Origin: Candidatus Equinaster intestinalis
GTDB taxonomy: Bacteria; Bacillota_A; Clostridia; Oscillospirales; Acutalibacteraceae
DNA length: 26,296 bases
Reading direction: 5' to 3'
Assembly: GCA_018065375.1 (NCBI GenBank)
Contig: JAGHTJ010000157.1
Coordinates: 1-26,296 of the forward strand
In this document: piece by piece, positions 1 to 8,642 of the stretch
Position numbering within the stretch: position 1 is the stretch's first letter
Layout: each line of letters begins with the position of its first letter
Notes under the pieces: model-generated
What the model saw: only the letters and a program-made list of their open reading frames with translations
What the model was told of the DNA's origin: nothing
The model's database searches: none
Made by a program: the position numbers and the translations under genes

Positions 1-1
1 A

Positions 2-38
2 TATAATATATTCTGTATAATAATATTACTTTTGGAGG
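2..38 (+). promoter_or_regulatory. Possible -10 boxes and ribosome site of polA
   Basis: Two TATAAT hexamers lie at 2-7 and 16-21, and a GGAGG ribosome site at 34-38 sits six bases before the polA ATG. The region upstream is cut off by the window edge, so no -35 box can be paired with either hexamer. The ribosome site is clear. The promoter reading is weak because the stretch is simply AT-rich. Confidence 0.35.
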
Positions 39-44
39 CAACCG

Positions 45-2591
45 ATGAAGCTACTCGCCATTGACGGAAACAGCATAGTAAACCGTGCATTTTACGGTAT
101 AAAACTGCTCACCACCAAGGAGGGCGTTTATACCAACGGCATATACGGTTTTATCAATATTTTAAACCGTCTTATCGAAAAAGAAAACCCCGATGCCGTA
201 GCCGTTGCCTTTGATGTTCATACACCCACCTTCCGCCACAAGGAATATGCCGCATACAAGGCAGGCAGAAAGGGTATGCCCGAGGAGCTTCGCGCTCAAA
301 TGCCGGTTTTAAAGGAATGGCTCTCCCTTGCAGGCTACAAGTATGTTGAAGCACCAACCTACGAGGCGGACGATATTCTCGGAACCTTTGCCGCTACTGC
401 CGAGCAAAACGAGGACGAATGCGTTATTGCAACGGGAGATCGCGATGCTTTACAGCTTGTAAGCGATGAAACGAGGGTTTTACTTACCGCAACCAAAATG
501 GGCAGACCCGAGCTTACCGATTTTACAAGAGAAAAGGTTTTCGAAAAGTACGGATTATATCCTGAAAGTCTGATTGATTTAAAGGGGCTTATGGGGGATT
601 CTTCGGATAACATTCCCGGCGTTCCCGGAATCGGAGAGGGTACGGCAACCGAGCTGTTAAAGGAGTTCGGCAGTATTGACGGTATTTATGAAAGCATAGA
701 AAAGGTAACCGAAAAACGCAACGTAAGAGCCAAGCTGATTGAGGGAAAGGAAAGCGCATATCTTTCCAAAAGGCTCGGTACGATATACCGCGAGGTTCCC
801 ATAGATACCGATTTTTCGCACTATGTAAAAGCGCCCTACACCATGCCCGAGCTTGCAACACTGATGACACGTCTCGAATTTTTCAAGCTGATGGAAAATA
901 TGAATATATCTGCCGGCGCGCCTTTAGCCGCAAAGAGCGCAGAAAAAGAAAAGGTTTACAAGTTTGTACCATTTAAGGATTTTTCTGCAAGCGATACCGC
1001 AGATTTTGCAAAAATCGAAAAGGATTATTATGTCTGCTCGGCGCCCTTTATCTCAAAAACCGAAAATATCAAGGATTTAAAGGCTATCCTCGAGAACGAC
1101 AAAATCAAAAAGAGAATTTACGATTACAAAAACCTTTACAAGGAATTATCCTTTTTCGGCATAGAGCCCGCAAATGTTGTATTCGACAGTATGCTGGCGG
1201 GTTATCTTGCGAGCCCCTCGGCTTCCTCCTACGCCCTGCCGCGCCTTGCCGCAGAATACGAGGCAACCGAAATTAAACTTGAAAATTCCGAAGAAGACGA
1301 AAATCTGCTTCTTGCCGCAAAACACACCGAGGTATGCGATAAGCTTACCGATTATCTTGCGAAAAATGAGCAGTTAAAACTGCTTACCGATATTGAAATT
1401 CCGCTGGCGAGGGTTCTTGCCGAAATGGAAACCACCGGCTTTTTAATCGACACCGCCGGTGTCGAAGATTACGGAAAAGAATTGGGAGAACGGATTAAAA
1501 CCCTCGAAAACGAAATCTACTCCCTCGTGGGATATGAATTTAATCTCAATTCGCCCAAACAGCTCGGCGTAGCATTATTTGAAAAGCTGGGTCTGCCCGC
1601 AAAAAAGAAGACAAAAAGCGGCTACAGCACAAACGCGGAGGTTTTAGAGGAGCTCAAAAGCGAGCACCCTGCCGTTGAAAAGCTACTTGAATACCGCCGC
1701 CTTGCCAAGCTTAAATCAACCTATTGTGACGGTCTGCTGGTCGCCGTAAGTGAAGACGGCAAGGTTCGCTCAACCTTTAACCAGACCGAAACGAGAACCG
1801 GAAGAATTTCCTCATTAGAGCCCAATTTGCAAAATATCCCCGTAAGAACCGAGGAGGGAAAAAAGCTCCGCAAATTCTTTAAGGCTGCCGAGGGTTATGT
1901 TCTTTGCGATGCCGATTATTCGCAGATAGAGCTTCGCGTTTTGGCGCACATAGCAAACGAGCAGAATATGATAGACGCCTTTTTAAGCGGTGCCGATTTC
2001 CACACAACCGCCGCCGCACGCGCATTCGGATTGCCCGCCGATATGGTAACACCCGTTTTGCGCTCACGCGCAAAGGCGATAAACTTCGGCATCATCTACG
2101 GCATCGGCGCTTTTTCTCTCGCAAAGGATATAGGGGTTACAACAAGAGAGGCAAAGCAGTATATAGCCTCATATCTTGAGGCATATCCGAATATCAGCGT
2201 TTATATGAACGCCGTAATTGAAAACGCCAAGGCTGACGGTTTTGTTACAACCGCCTTCGGCAGGCGCAGATACCTGCCCGAGCTTGCCTCCTCAAACGGT
2301 ATGATGAGGGCGTTTGGTGAAAGGGTTGCGAGAAACGCTCCTATTCAGGGCACGGCGGCTGATATTATTAAAATCGCAATGATACGTGTGAGTGACCGGC
2401 TGAAAAACGAAAAGCTTGATGCCCGCCTTATTTTGCAGGTGCACGATGAGCTGATTGTAGAATGCCGCGAGCAGGACGCAAAAAAGGTTTGTGATATTTT
2501 AGCCGAGGAAATGGAAAAATCGGCAGAGCTTAAGGTTCCGCTGAACGTAGATGCCCATTTCGGCAAAAACTGGCTTGAAGCCAAGCAGTAA
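45..2591 (+). CDS. polA: DNA polymerase I
   Basis: This is family A DNA polymerase, which fills gaps and removes Okazaki primers in replication and repair. The 848 aa have the usual order. Residues 1-290 are the 5'-3' exonuclease/flap domain with its acidic clusters and helix-hairpin-helix (GVPGIGEGTA). Residues 300-440 are a 3'-5' exonuclease-like domain. Residues 450-848 are the polymerase domain. Visible polymerase motifs are A (DYSQIELR, catalytic D624), B (R673 to G686, RSRAKAINFGIIYG) and C (QVHDELIVE, D801). The exonuclease-like domain lacks the DxE metal motif and keeps only an FDSML segment, so proofreading is probably absent, as in Bacillus and Thermus enzymes. The start at 45 is fixed by GGAGG six bases upstream. 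The next gene begins 13 bp after the stop. The identity is secure. Confidence 0.98.
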   Translation: MKLLAIDGNSIVNRAFYGIKLLTTKEGVYTNGIYGFINILNRLIEKENPDAVAVAFDVHTPTFRHKEYAAYKAGRKGMPEELRAQMPVLKEWLSLAGYKYVEAPTYEADDILGTFAATAEQNEDECVIATGDRDALQLVSDETRVLLTATKMGRPELTDFTREKVFEKYGLYPESLIDLKGLMGDSSDNIPGVPGIGEGTATELLKEFGSIDGIYESIEKVTEKRNVRAKLIEGKESAYLSKRLGTIYREVPIDTDFSHYVKAPYTMPELATLMTRLEFFKLMENMNISAGAPLAAKSAEKEKVYKFVPFKDFSASDTADFAKIEKDYYVCSAPFISKTENIKDLKAILENDKIKKRIYDYKNLYKELSFFGIEPANVVFDSMLAGYLASPSASSYALPRLAAEYEATEIKLENSEEDENLLLAAKHTEVCDKLTDYLAKNEQLKLLTDIEIPLARVLAEMETTGFLIDTAGVEDYGKELGERIKTLENEIYSLVGYEFNLNSPKQLGVALFEKLGLPAKKKTKSGYSTNAEVLEELKSEHPAVEKLLEYRRLAKLKSTYCDGLLVAVSEDGKVRSTFNQTETRTGRISSLEPNLQNIPVRTEEGKKLRKFFKAAEGYVLCDADYSQIELRVLAHIANEQNMIDAFLSGADFHTTAAARAFGLPADMVTPVLRSRAKAINFGIIYGIGAFSLAKDIGVTTREAKQYIASYLEAYPNISVYMNAVIENAKADGFVTTAFGRRRYLPELASSNGMMRAFGERVARNAPIQGTAADIIKIAMIRVSDRLKNEKLDARLILQVHDELIVECREQDAKKVCDILAEEMEKSAELKVPLNVDAHFGKNWLEAKQ

Positions 2592-2604
2592 AGAGGGAAA
2601 AAAT

Positions 2605-3486
2605 ATGATTAAAAAGCTTTATATGAACGGCAAAAAAAGAGCCGTAACACTTTCATTTGATGACGGTTGCGGCGAAGACCTTAAAATGCTCGAAATTTTT
2701 TCAAAATACGGTCTGAAATCAACCCTGAACGTTATGAGCAAATGCTGTAATACACCGAGGTTTGCGGTTGAAGCCGGAGACAAGCGGATTTGGCGCGGCG
2801 ATGAAGAAATGAAAAAGGTGTATGCCGGCTGTGAAATCGCTTCACACAGCTGTTATCACAAAGGCTCCGATAGATTAAACGATGAAGAATATGCCGCGGA
2901 GGTGATGGATAGTCTGCCTGTTTTAAGGGAGGCCTTCGGGCAGGACGTAATAGGCTATGTTTCACCCTTCGGCATTTACGATGAACGGCTATTCCCGATG
3001 CTTGAAAAGTGCGGCGTTTTATATCACAGAATCGTATTTTATCAGGCAGAAAACCCCTATGATAAAAAAACCGCATTTTCACTCCCGAAGAATTTTCTCG
3101 AATGGAAACCGGGTCCGCATTTTGCTTACTTTAACCGTCCCGAGGGCGATACCTACCTAAAGGATTTTTTTGAAACCGAAGAGGAGCTCCCCTGCCTTTA
3201 CATTTGGGGACATTCCTTTGAGCTCGTGCAGTTAGACTGCTACCGAAAAGAGCGGTGGCTGGGTCTTACCGAGCGCTGGGAATTTTTGGAAGAGCTCTGC
3301 AGAAAAATTTCGGGCAGGGAAGACACCTGGTACGCCACCAACGGAGAAATCTGCCTCTACGCCCTTGCGCAGAGAAAAGCGATAGTATCCGAAAACGAAA
3401 TTTTCAATCCCTCCAATCTTTCGGTCTGGTTCGAAATTAACGGAAAACCCACCGAAATAAAACCCCACTCGAAGGTAGAATTTTAA
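2605..3486 (+). CDS. Polysaccharide deacetylase (NodB/CE4) family protein
   Basis: This 293 aa protein belongs to the CE4/NodB-type metal-dependent deacetylase fold, whose members remove acetyl groups from sugars such as peptidoglycan or chitin-like substrates. Motif 1 is TLSFDDG (D19 likely the base, D20 a metal ligand). Motif 2 is HSCYH (H81 and H85, metal ligands). The third motif is SPFGIYD rather than the usual R-x-P-Y-G. There is no signal peptide or membrane segment, so the protein looks cytoplasmic and the substrate cannot be named; wall hydrolases of this family are normally exported. I chose the ATG at 2605 because GAGGG precedes it and the alignable protein starts there; an upstream in-frame ATG at 2551 lies inside polA. 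The last base overlaps the next start (TAATG), indicating translational coupling. The family is sure; the substrate is unknown. Confidence 0.82.
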   Translation: MIKKLYMNGKKRAVTLSFDDGCGEDLKMLEIFSKYGLKSTLNVMSKCCNTPRFAVEAGDKRIWRGDEEMKKVYAGCEIASHSCYHKGSDRLNDEEYAAEVMDSLPVLREAFGQDVIGYVSPFGIYDERLFPMLEKCGVLYHRIVFYQAENPYDKKTAFSLPKNFLEWKPGPHFAYFNRPEGDTYLKDFFETEEELPCLYIWGHSFELVQLDCYRKERWLGLTERWEFLEELCRKISGREDTWYATNGEICLYALAQRKAIVSENEIFNPSNLSVWFEINGKPTEIKPHSKVEF

Positions 3487-4307
3487 TGAAGGTATTATTT
3501 GTATGCACCGGCAACACCTGCCGCTCACCCCTTGCAGAGGGTTATTTAAAGAATAAAAACCTGCCCTGCCTTGAGGTTCAAAGCGCAGGCCTTATGCCGG
3601 ACGGCGTAAAAGCGAGCCAAAACAGTATTCTTGCCGCCAAAACCTTCGGCTTCGATATAAGCGGGCACAAGCCCCGCCAAATTACAAGCGACCTGATTCT
3701 TAATTCCGATAAAATTTACTGTATGAGCGAGAGCCACAAGTCCGCACTTGCGGGTATTGTACCCGAAAGCAAGCTCTCGGTGCTGGGTTCCGGTATTCCC
3801 GACCCCTACGGGCTCGACCTCGATTATTACATCAAAACCGCCGAAAAAATTATGGCGGCAACAGATAACATATTTGCAGATATTCTCCCCGCCGATAAAA
3901 AAGACTGTGCCGATATTGAGGTTATCGAAAGAACCTGCTTTTCTGCTCCCTGGAGCCGCTCGGCAATAGAGCAATCCCTCGATAACGGAACGGTTATGTA
4001 TAAAGCCGTATTAAAGGGCAAAACGGTGGGATATATCGGTATAAACACGGTTTTAGACGAGGGATATATCACCAACATCGGAATTCTCCCCGAATTTCGC
4101 AGAAACGGCACGGCTCAACGCCTGCTCGAAAAGCTCGAATGTGATTATAAAGAAAAACTCTCGTTTATCTCCCTCGAGGTAAGGGTTTCGAACCTTGCGG
4201 CAATTTCACTTTACAAAAAGCTCGGCTACCAAAAGGCGGGCGAGCGCCGCAGCTTCTATATAAATCCCACAGAAAACGCACTTATTATGACGAAAGGGCT
4301 CAAATAA
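3486..4307 (+). CDS. Fusion: LMW (arginine?) phosphatase + RimI-type N-acetyltransferase
   Basis: One 273 aa frame encodes two enzymes. Residues 1-131 are a low-molecular-weight phosphatase: CX5R loop C7-TGNTC-R13-S and general-acid loop DPYG (D106). Residues 133-273 are a GNAT acetyltransferase of RimI type: CFSAPWS (151-157), YITNIGILPEF, acetyl-CoA loop RRNGTA (205-210), and LEVRVSN plus a conserved tail. RimI acetylates the N-terminal Ala of ribosomal protein S18. Threonine at position 11 matches Thr11 of Bacillus YwlE, the residue known to favour phospho-arginine over phospho-tyrosine, so protein-arginine phosphatase is the better guess, though unproven. There is almost no linker: the last helix of the phosphatase runs straight into the first segment of RimI, and both domains look complete. 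The gene overlaps the deacetylase before it and tsaD after it by one base each (TAATG). A rimI gene next to tsaD is usual in Firmicutes; a phosphatase fused to it is not something I know. Confidence 0.88.
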   Translation: MKVLFVCTGNTCRSPLAEGYLKNKNLPCLEVQSAGLMPDGVKASQNSILAAKTFGFDISGHKPRQITSDLILNSDKIYCMSESHKSALAGIVPESKLSVLGSGIPDPYGLDLDYYIKTAEKIMAATDNIFADILPADKKDCADIEVIERTCFSAPWSRSAIEQSLDNGTVMYKAVLKGKTVGYIGINTVLDEGYITNIGILPEFRRNGTAQRLLEKLECDYKEKLSFISLEVRVSNLAAISLYKKLGYQKAGERRSFYINPTENALIMTKGLK

Positions 4308-5311
4308 TGTATATTTTAAGCATCGAATCCTCCTGCGATGAAACCGCCGCCGCCGTAACTGACGGAAGACGGATTCTATCAAGTGTTATTAACACCCAAA
4401 TCGCAGAGCATATAAAATACGGCGGGGTAGTTCCCGAAATCGCCTCGCGCAGACATTGCGAAAACATAAGCGAGGTTGTGGATACCGCCATAGCCGAAGC
4501 CGGCATAACATATAAGGATTTATCCGCCGTTGCGGTTACCTTTGCTCCCGGACTTATCGGCGCACTGCTGGTTGGCGTAAACTTTGCAAAGGGGCTGGCA
4601 ATGAGCCTCGGTATTCCGCTGATTCCGGTTCACCATCTGCGCTCTCATATCGCGGCAAACTATATTGAAGCCCCCGACCTTGAGCCCCCCTTTCTCTGCC
4701 TTATGGTATCGGGCGGAAACACGGTTTTAGCGCAGGTTACCGATTATACAAAATTCGAAATTATCGGGCAGACTACCGATGACGCCGCGGGCGAATGCTT
4801 CGATAAATGCGCAAGAACGCTGGGGCTTGATTATCCGGGCGGCGTAAATCTTGATAAAATTTCCACTACTGCGGACGAAAAGAAATACCCGCTTCCCGTG
4901 CCGCACACCCAAAACCCCTATGATTTTTCCTTTTCGGGACTTAAAACCGCCGTTATTAACACGGTACACAATGCCCGCCAAAAGGGAGAAGAAATTGATG
5001 TTCCGGTGCTATGTGCAACGGTGAGAAAAAAGGTTTGCGATATTTTAATAAACAAAACAATAGCCGCCGCAAAGGAATACGGTTATAAAACGGTGGTTAT
5101 GGCGGGCGGAGTTTCGGCAAATTCCGAGCTTCGCATTCGCCTTAAAGAGGAATGCGAAAAAAACGGCATTACGCTTTTCTATCCGCCCCTTAAATATTGC
5201 GGAGACAATGCCGCTATGGTGGGGGTTCAGGCCTACTACGAATGGCAAAGCGGCAACACCGCCGATGCTTCCCTTAATGCTACGGCAACACTCGATATAA
5301 ACTACAGATGA
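4307..5311 (+). CDS. tsaD: tRNA N6-adenosine threonylcarbamoyltransferase
   Basis: TsaD (Gcp/YgjD/Kae1 family) transfers the threonylcarbamoyl group from TC-AMP to A37 of tRNAs that read ANN codons, giving t6A. It works with TsaB and TsaE in the cytoplasm. The 334 aa match the family length. Visible motifs are SIESSCDET at the N-terminus, the metal-binding HxxxH (H110 and H114 in HHLRSH), VSGGNT, DDAAGECFDK, MAGGVSANSEL and DNAAM (D300, metal ligand). The start ATG overlaps the stop of the fused phosphatase/RimI gene. The usual tsaE-tsaB partners are not in this window and must lie elsewhere. The lipid kinase starts 9 bp downstream. Confidence 0.97.
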   Translation: MYILSIESSCDETAAAVTDGRRILSSVINTQIAEHIKYGGVVPEIASRRHCENISEVVDTAIAEAGITYKDLSAVAVTFAPGLIGALLVGVNFAKGLAMSLGIPLIPVHHLRSHIAANYIEAPDLEPPFLCLMVSGGNTVLAQVTDYTKFEIIGQTTDDAAGECFDKCARTLGLDYPGGVNLDKISTTADEKKYPLPVPHTQNPYDFSFSGLKTAVINTVHNARQKGEEIDVPVLCATVRKKVCDILINKTIAAAKEYGYKTVVMAGGVSANSELRIRLKEECEKNGITLFYPPLKYCGDNAAMVGVQAYYEWQSGNTADASLNATATLDINYR

Positions 5312-5320
5312 GGCAATATT

Positions 5321-6226
5321 ATGAAAGAGAAAAAAATTTTTCTGATAGCCAACCCGAAATCGGGCAGAGCAAAGGTAAAGGATGAGCTCCTCGGTATTAT
5401 TTCGGTATTCACACAAAGCGGTTACACCGTAACGGTTTATCCCACAACCAAGCGGCGCGATGCCACCGAAATCACCGCCGCTCTTTCGGACGAATACGAA
5501 ATGATAGTTTGCTGTGGGGGAGACGGTACCTTAAACGAAATAATTTCGGGTATGATGCAAAACGAAAATGAATATAAGCTCGGATATATTCCGCTGGGAA
5601 CGCTTAACGAATGGTCGAGCAGTCTGCACATTTCGAGGAATGCGCGGCAGGCGGCAAAGGATATTATAAGCGGCAGGGTAATGTCGCTTGATATAGGAAA
5701 ATTCGGGGATAAATACTTCGCCTACACAGCCTCCTTCGGTGCTTTCACCTCGGCATCTTATTCGGCGCCGCAGGGTGTTAAAAATGCACTCGGTCAGGTA
5801 GCCTACATTTTGGAGGGCGCAAGAGAAATCGCCTCGATAAAACCCATTCACCTTAAATTTACGTTGGACGAAAAAACAACCGTTGAGGGTGATTATCTCT
5901 ACGGCGGCGTTTCAAATTCTCTCTCCTGCGGAGGGGTTATAAAGCTTGACGAAGCGCTTGTTAAATTAGATGACGGTCTTTTCGAGATAGTTCTGATAGA
6001 AAAGCCCGATAATATCGCCGCTTTCGGCAATATCGTAGATGCAATTCTTACAAAAAAATATGATAACTGCCCCTATTTAAAGCAGTTTACGGCAAGCCGG
6101 GTTTTAATAGAGGGACAAAAAAGTCTTAACTGGACGCTTGACGGTGAGCTGGCTAAAGGCGGACAGAAAACCGAAATACTCAATCTGCAAAAGGCAGTAA
6201 AATTTATAATACCGAGCAAGGAATAG
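5321..6226 (+). CDS. Diacylglycerol kinase-like lipid kinase (DagK/YegS family)
   Basis: This 301 aa protein has the DAGK catalytic fold: NPKSGR near residue 11, the nucleotide-binding [10 protein letters not shown] (64-73) and PLGTLNEW (91-98), then a beta-rich C-terminal half ending in the LDGELA segment. The family phosphorylates diacylglycerol or related lipids with ATP. In Gram-positive bacteria DgkB recycles the diacylglycerol released by lipoteichoic acid synthesis. The usual PxGTxND loop reads GTLNE here, a conservative D-to-E change. No signal peptide or membrane helix is seen, as expected for a soluble enzyme acting at the membrane surface. GATGAGG, overlapping the tsaD stop, serves as ribosome site. 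The substrate is not known, so I give no gene symbol. Confidence 0.85.
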   Translation: MKEKKIFLIANPKSGRAKVKDELLGIISVFTQSGYTVTVYPTTKRRDATEITAALSDEYEMIVCCGGDGTLNEIISGMMQNENEYKLGYIPLGTLNEWSSSLHISRNARQAAKDIISGRVMSLDIGKFGDKYFAYTASFGAFTSASYSAPQGVKNALGQVAYILEGAREIASIKPIHLKFTLDEKTTVEGDYLYGGVSNSLSCGGVIKLDEALVKLDDGLFEIVLIEKPDNIAAFGNIVDAILTKKYDNCPYLKQFTASRVLIEGQKSLNWTLDGELAKGGQKTEILNLQKAVKFIIPSKE

Positions 6227-6239
6227 AGGAGGTAAATTT

Positions 6240-7256
6240 ATGTTTACAAGAGATATAGGAATAGACCTCGGCACGGCAAACACTTTAGTTTGTGTCAAGG
6301 GCAAAGGAATAATAATGAGAGAGCCATCGGTTGTTGCATACGATGTAAGAAACGATGCGGTAAGGGCGGTTGGCCACGAGGCTAAAGAAATGATTGGCCG
6401 TACCCCCGGCTCGATAATCGCCGTAAGACCCCTTAAGGACGGCGTTATTGCCGACTTCGATGTAACGGCGGCTATGCTTAAAAGATTTATAAAGCAGGCT
6501 CTTAAGGGCTCTATGTTTTCAAGAGTAAGGGTTGTTATCTGCATACCGGCGGGTGTAACCGAGGTTGAAAGCCGAGCCGTTTACGATGCCGTAAAGCAGG
6601 CGGGTGCTACCGAGGTTGACCTCGTTGAAGAGCCCTTTGCGGCGGCGGTAGGAGCAGGTCTTCCCGTAACCGATGCTTCGGGAAATATGGTGGTTGACAT
6701 AGGCGGCGGTACAAGCGAGGTTGCAATAGTATCGCTCGGAGATATAGTTACCGCGCAGTCGATAAGAACCGCGGGTGACGACCTCGATGAAGCCATCATC
6801 GCCTACATAAAGAAAAAACACAACCTGCTGATAGGTGAACGCACCGCAGAGCGCATTAAAATTGATATTGGCTCGGCGCTTCCTTACGAAAACGAGCAGA
6901 GTGTTGAAATTAAGGGCCGAAATCTTGTAGACGGTCTGCCCAAAAACGTTGTTATAACTGCCCAAGAGGTAAGGGAAGCCATGACCGACCCGATTCATCA
7001 GATTATTGATGCCATTCGCTCAACCCTTGAAAAAACTCCCCCGGAGCTTGCCGCAGATATTATCGACCGCGGCGCAACCCTCACGGGCGGCGGCGCACTT
7101 CTTCGCGGTCTTTCCCAGCTTATTGCAGACGAAATAGGTATACCCGTTACGGTAGCCAAAAATCCGATAGACTGCGTTGTTCTCGGAACGGCAAAGCGTC
7201 TTGAGGGAACCGGCTTCCAAAACTATGTATTCCGCAGAGGAAAAAGATTCAGATAG
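6240..7256 (+). CDS. mreB: Rod-shape actin homologue MreB
   Basis: MreB is the bacterial actin that forms membrane-bound filaments and guides side-wall synthesis. The 338 aa show the actin-fold nucleotide motifs: phosphate-1 GIDLGTANT (7-15), phosphate-2 [10 protein letters not shown], and adenosine loop [11 protein letters not shown]. The start sits 7 bp after a strong AGAGGAGGT ribosome site. It is followed by mreC, mreD and PBP2, the standard elongasome operon, which supports MreB rather than a separately placed Mbl paralogue. The C-terminal tail is basic and aromatic (FRRGKRFR), a plausible membrane or partner contact. Confidence 0.96.
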   Translation: MFTRDIGIDLGTANTLVCVKGKGIIMREPSVVAYDVRNDAVRAVGHEAKEMIGRTPGSIIAVRPLKDGVIADFDVTAAMLKRFIKQALKGSMFSRVRVVICIPAGVTEVESRAVYDAVKQAGATEVDLVEEPFAAAVGAGLPVTDASGNMVVDIGGGTSEVAIVSLGDIVTAQSIRTAGDDLDEAIIAYIKKKHNLLIGERTAERIKIDIGSALPYENEQSVEIKGRNLVDGLPKNVVITAQEVREAMTDPIHQIIDAIRSTLEKTPPELAADIIDRGATLTGGGALLRGLSQLIADEIGIPVTVAKNPIDCVVLGTAKRLEGTGFQNYVFRRGKRFR

Positions 7257-7269
7257 AGGATAATTTATT

Positions 7270-8121
7270 ATGCGATTTTTCTTTAAAAGCAGAAAATTCA
7301 AAATCGGCGCGGGAATAGTTGCCGCTGTTTTAGCCCTTTCTTTGCTGATAAGCTTTACGGACGGTCTGGTTGCTCCGCACACAAGCATTTTCGGTGCGGT
7401 TGTTGCCCCCTTTCAAAAGCTTGCCGGCGGAATTTCCGATGCCATAAGCTCGTTTAGCCAAAAAATCGGCAGTAACGAAACAATAATTCTCGAAAATGCT
7501 CGTCTTAAAGAGGAAATTGACGCCCTTAACGAAAAAATCACCGATTACGACACTTTAAAAAGCGAAAACGATTTTTACAAGGACTACCTCGAAATTAAGG
7601 AGCGCCACCCCGATTTCAAGTTCTGCAACGCCGTAATTATTTCGAGAGACAATACCGATATTTATTCGGGACTCACCCTCGACAGCGGCTCCCTTTCGGG
7701 CATAGAGCTTTACGACCCGGTTATTACAAGCTCGGGTCTTGTGGGCTATGTAAGCGAGGTTGGGCTCACCACCTCGAAGGTGACCACCGTTCTTGATGCT
7801 TCGATTTCGGTAGGCGCCATTGATTCGCGTACAAGAGATGCGGGCGTTATCGGCGGCTCGCTCGAAAATGCCAAGGAGGGCAAAACCCGTATGCACAGCA
7901 TAAAGCGAAGCGCGGGCATTGCCATAGGTGACTATATTGTAACCTCGGGCAGCGGTGTCTTCCCGAGCGGACTTTTAATAGGAAAAATAACCAACATCAG
8001 CAACGAAGAGTACGCTTCGGGTCTTTATGCAACCGTTGAACCCTTTGCAGACCTTAAGGAAGCGCGCCAGGTAATGGTAATAACCGATTTTGCCGGCAAG
8101 GTGCAGGAAGAAAATGAGTGA
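7270..8121 (+). CDS. mreC: Rod-shape-determining protein MreC
   Basis: MreC is a bitopic scaffold that links MreB and MreD to PBP2 and activates the elongasome. The 283 aa have a short basic N-terminus, one membrane helix (about 12-30), a coiled coil (about 70-110, starting ETIILENARLKEEI) and a C-terminal double beta-barrel domain with the typical SGLVGYVSEVG and SGSGVFPSGLLIGKI segments. The start lies 13 bp after mreB, behind GAGGATAA. The stop codon falls in the region where mreD translation begins, so the two are likely coupled. Confidence 0.95.
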   Translation: MRFFFKSRKFKIGAGIVAAVLALSLLISFTDGLVAPHTSIFGAVVAPFQKLAGGISDAISSFSQKIGSNETIILENARLKEEIDALNEKITDYDTLKSENDFYKDYLEIKERHPDFKFCNAVIISRDNTDIYSGLTLDSGSLSGIELYDPVITSSGLVGYVSEVGLTTSKVTTVLDASISVGAIDSRTRDAGVIGGSLENAKEGKTRMHSIKRSAGIAIGDYIVTSGSGVFPSGLLIGKITNISNEEYASGLYATVEPFADLKEARQVMVITDFAGKVQEENE

Positions 8122-8129
8122 GGCATTTT

Positions 8130-8630
8130 ATGGTTGAAAAGAAAAAATCAAATCCGCTTCAGGCCCTCTGCTTTGTGGGTTTGTTCTTCATATTTTTCAT
8201 TATCACATACACCGATATTATAAACATAAATATTGCCAATGCCTCTCCCTTTCCTCTTATCGCCCTTATTGTTACGGTGGGCTTTTATTACGGAGAATGG
8301 GTTGGCTTTATTGCGGGTACGGTCTGCGGCATTTTCGCCGATGCCTTTACTCCTCATTCGGTATGCTTCAATACCCTGTTTTTGCTCTTTTTAGGCTGTG
8401 CCACGGGTGCCCTCGTTAAATACATTTTTAACCGAAACATCTTTTCGGCAAGTGTTATTACGGCGGTTGCCTGCGTTTTATATTTCGTGCTCGAGCTTAT
8501 CTTCTGCATTACGCTTACCGAGGGCGAAACCTACACATATCTGCTTTTATACGCCCTGCCGAGCGCAGTTTATTCGGCGGTTTTCATTATTCCGTTTTTT
8601 TATCTCGGAAAACTAATCAAAAAAATCTGA
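8130..8630 (+). CDS. mreD: Rod-shape-determining protein MreD
   Basis: MreD is the small integral membrane partner of MreC. The 166 aa are almost all hydrophobic, with about five to six predicted membrane helices, and contain a typical MreD segment (GEWVGFIAGTVCGIFADAF). Position between mreC and PBP2 supports the call more than sequence does, because the family is poorly conserved. I chose ATG 8130 because GAGG lies six bases upstream; a GTG at 8118 overlapping the mreC stop would add four residues (MRHF) and cannot be excluded. A good AAAGGAGT site for PBP2 follows directly after the stop. Confidence 0.9.
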   Translation: MVEKKKSNPLQALCFVGLFFIFFIITYTDIININIANASPFPLIALIVTVGFYYGEWVGFIAGTVCGIFADAFTPHSVCFNTLFLLFLGCATGALVKYIFNRNIFSASVITAVACVLYFVLELIFCITLTEGETYTYLLLYALPSAVYSAVFIIPFFYLGKLIKKI

Positions 8631-8642
8631 AAGGAGTAAGCT

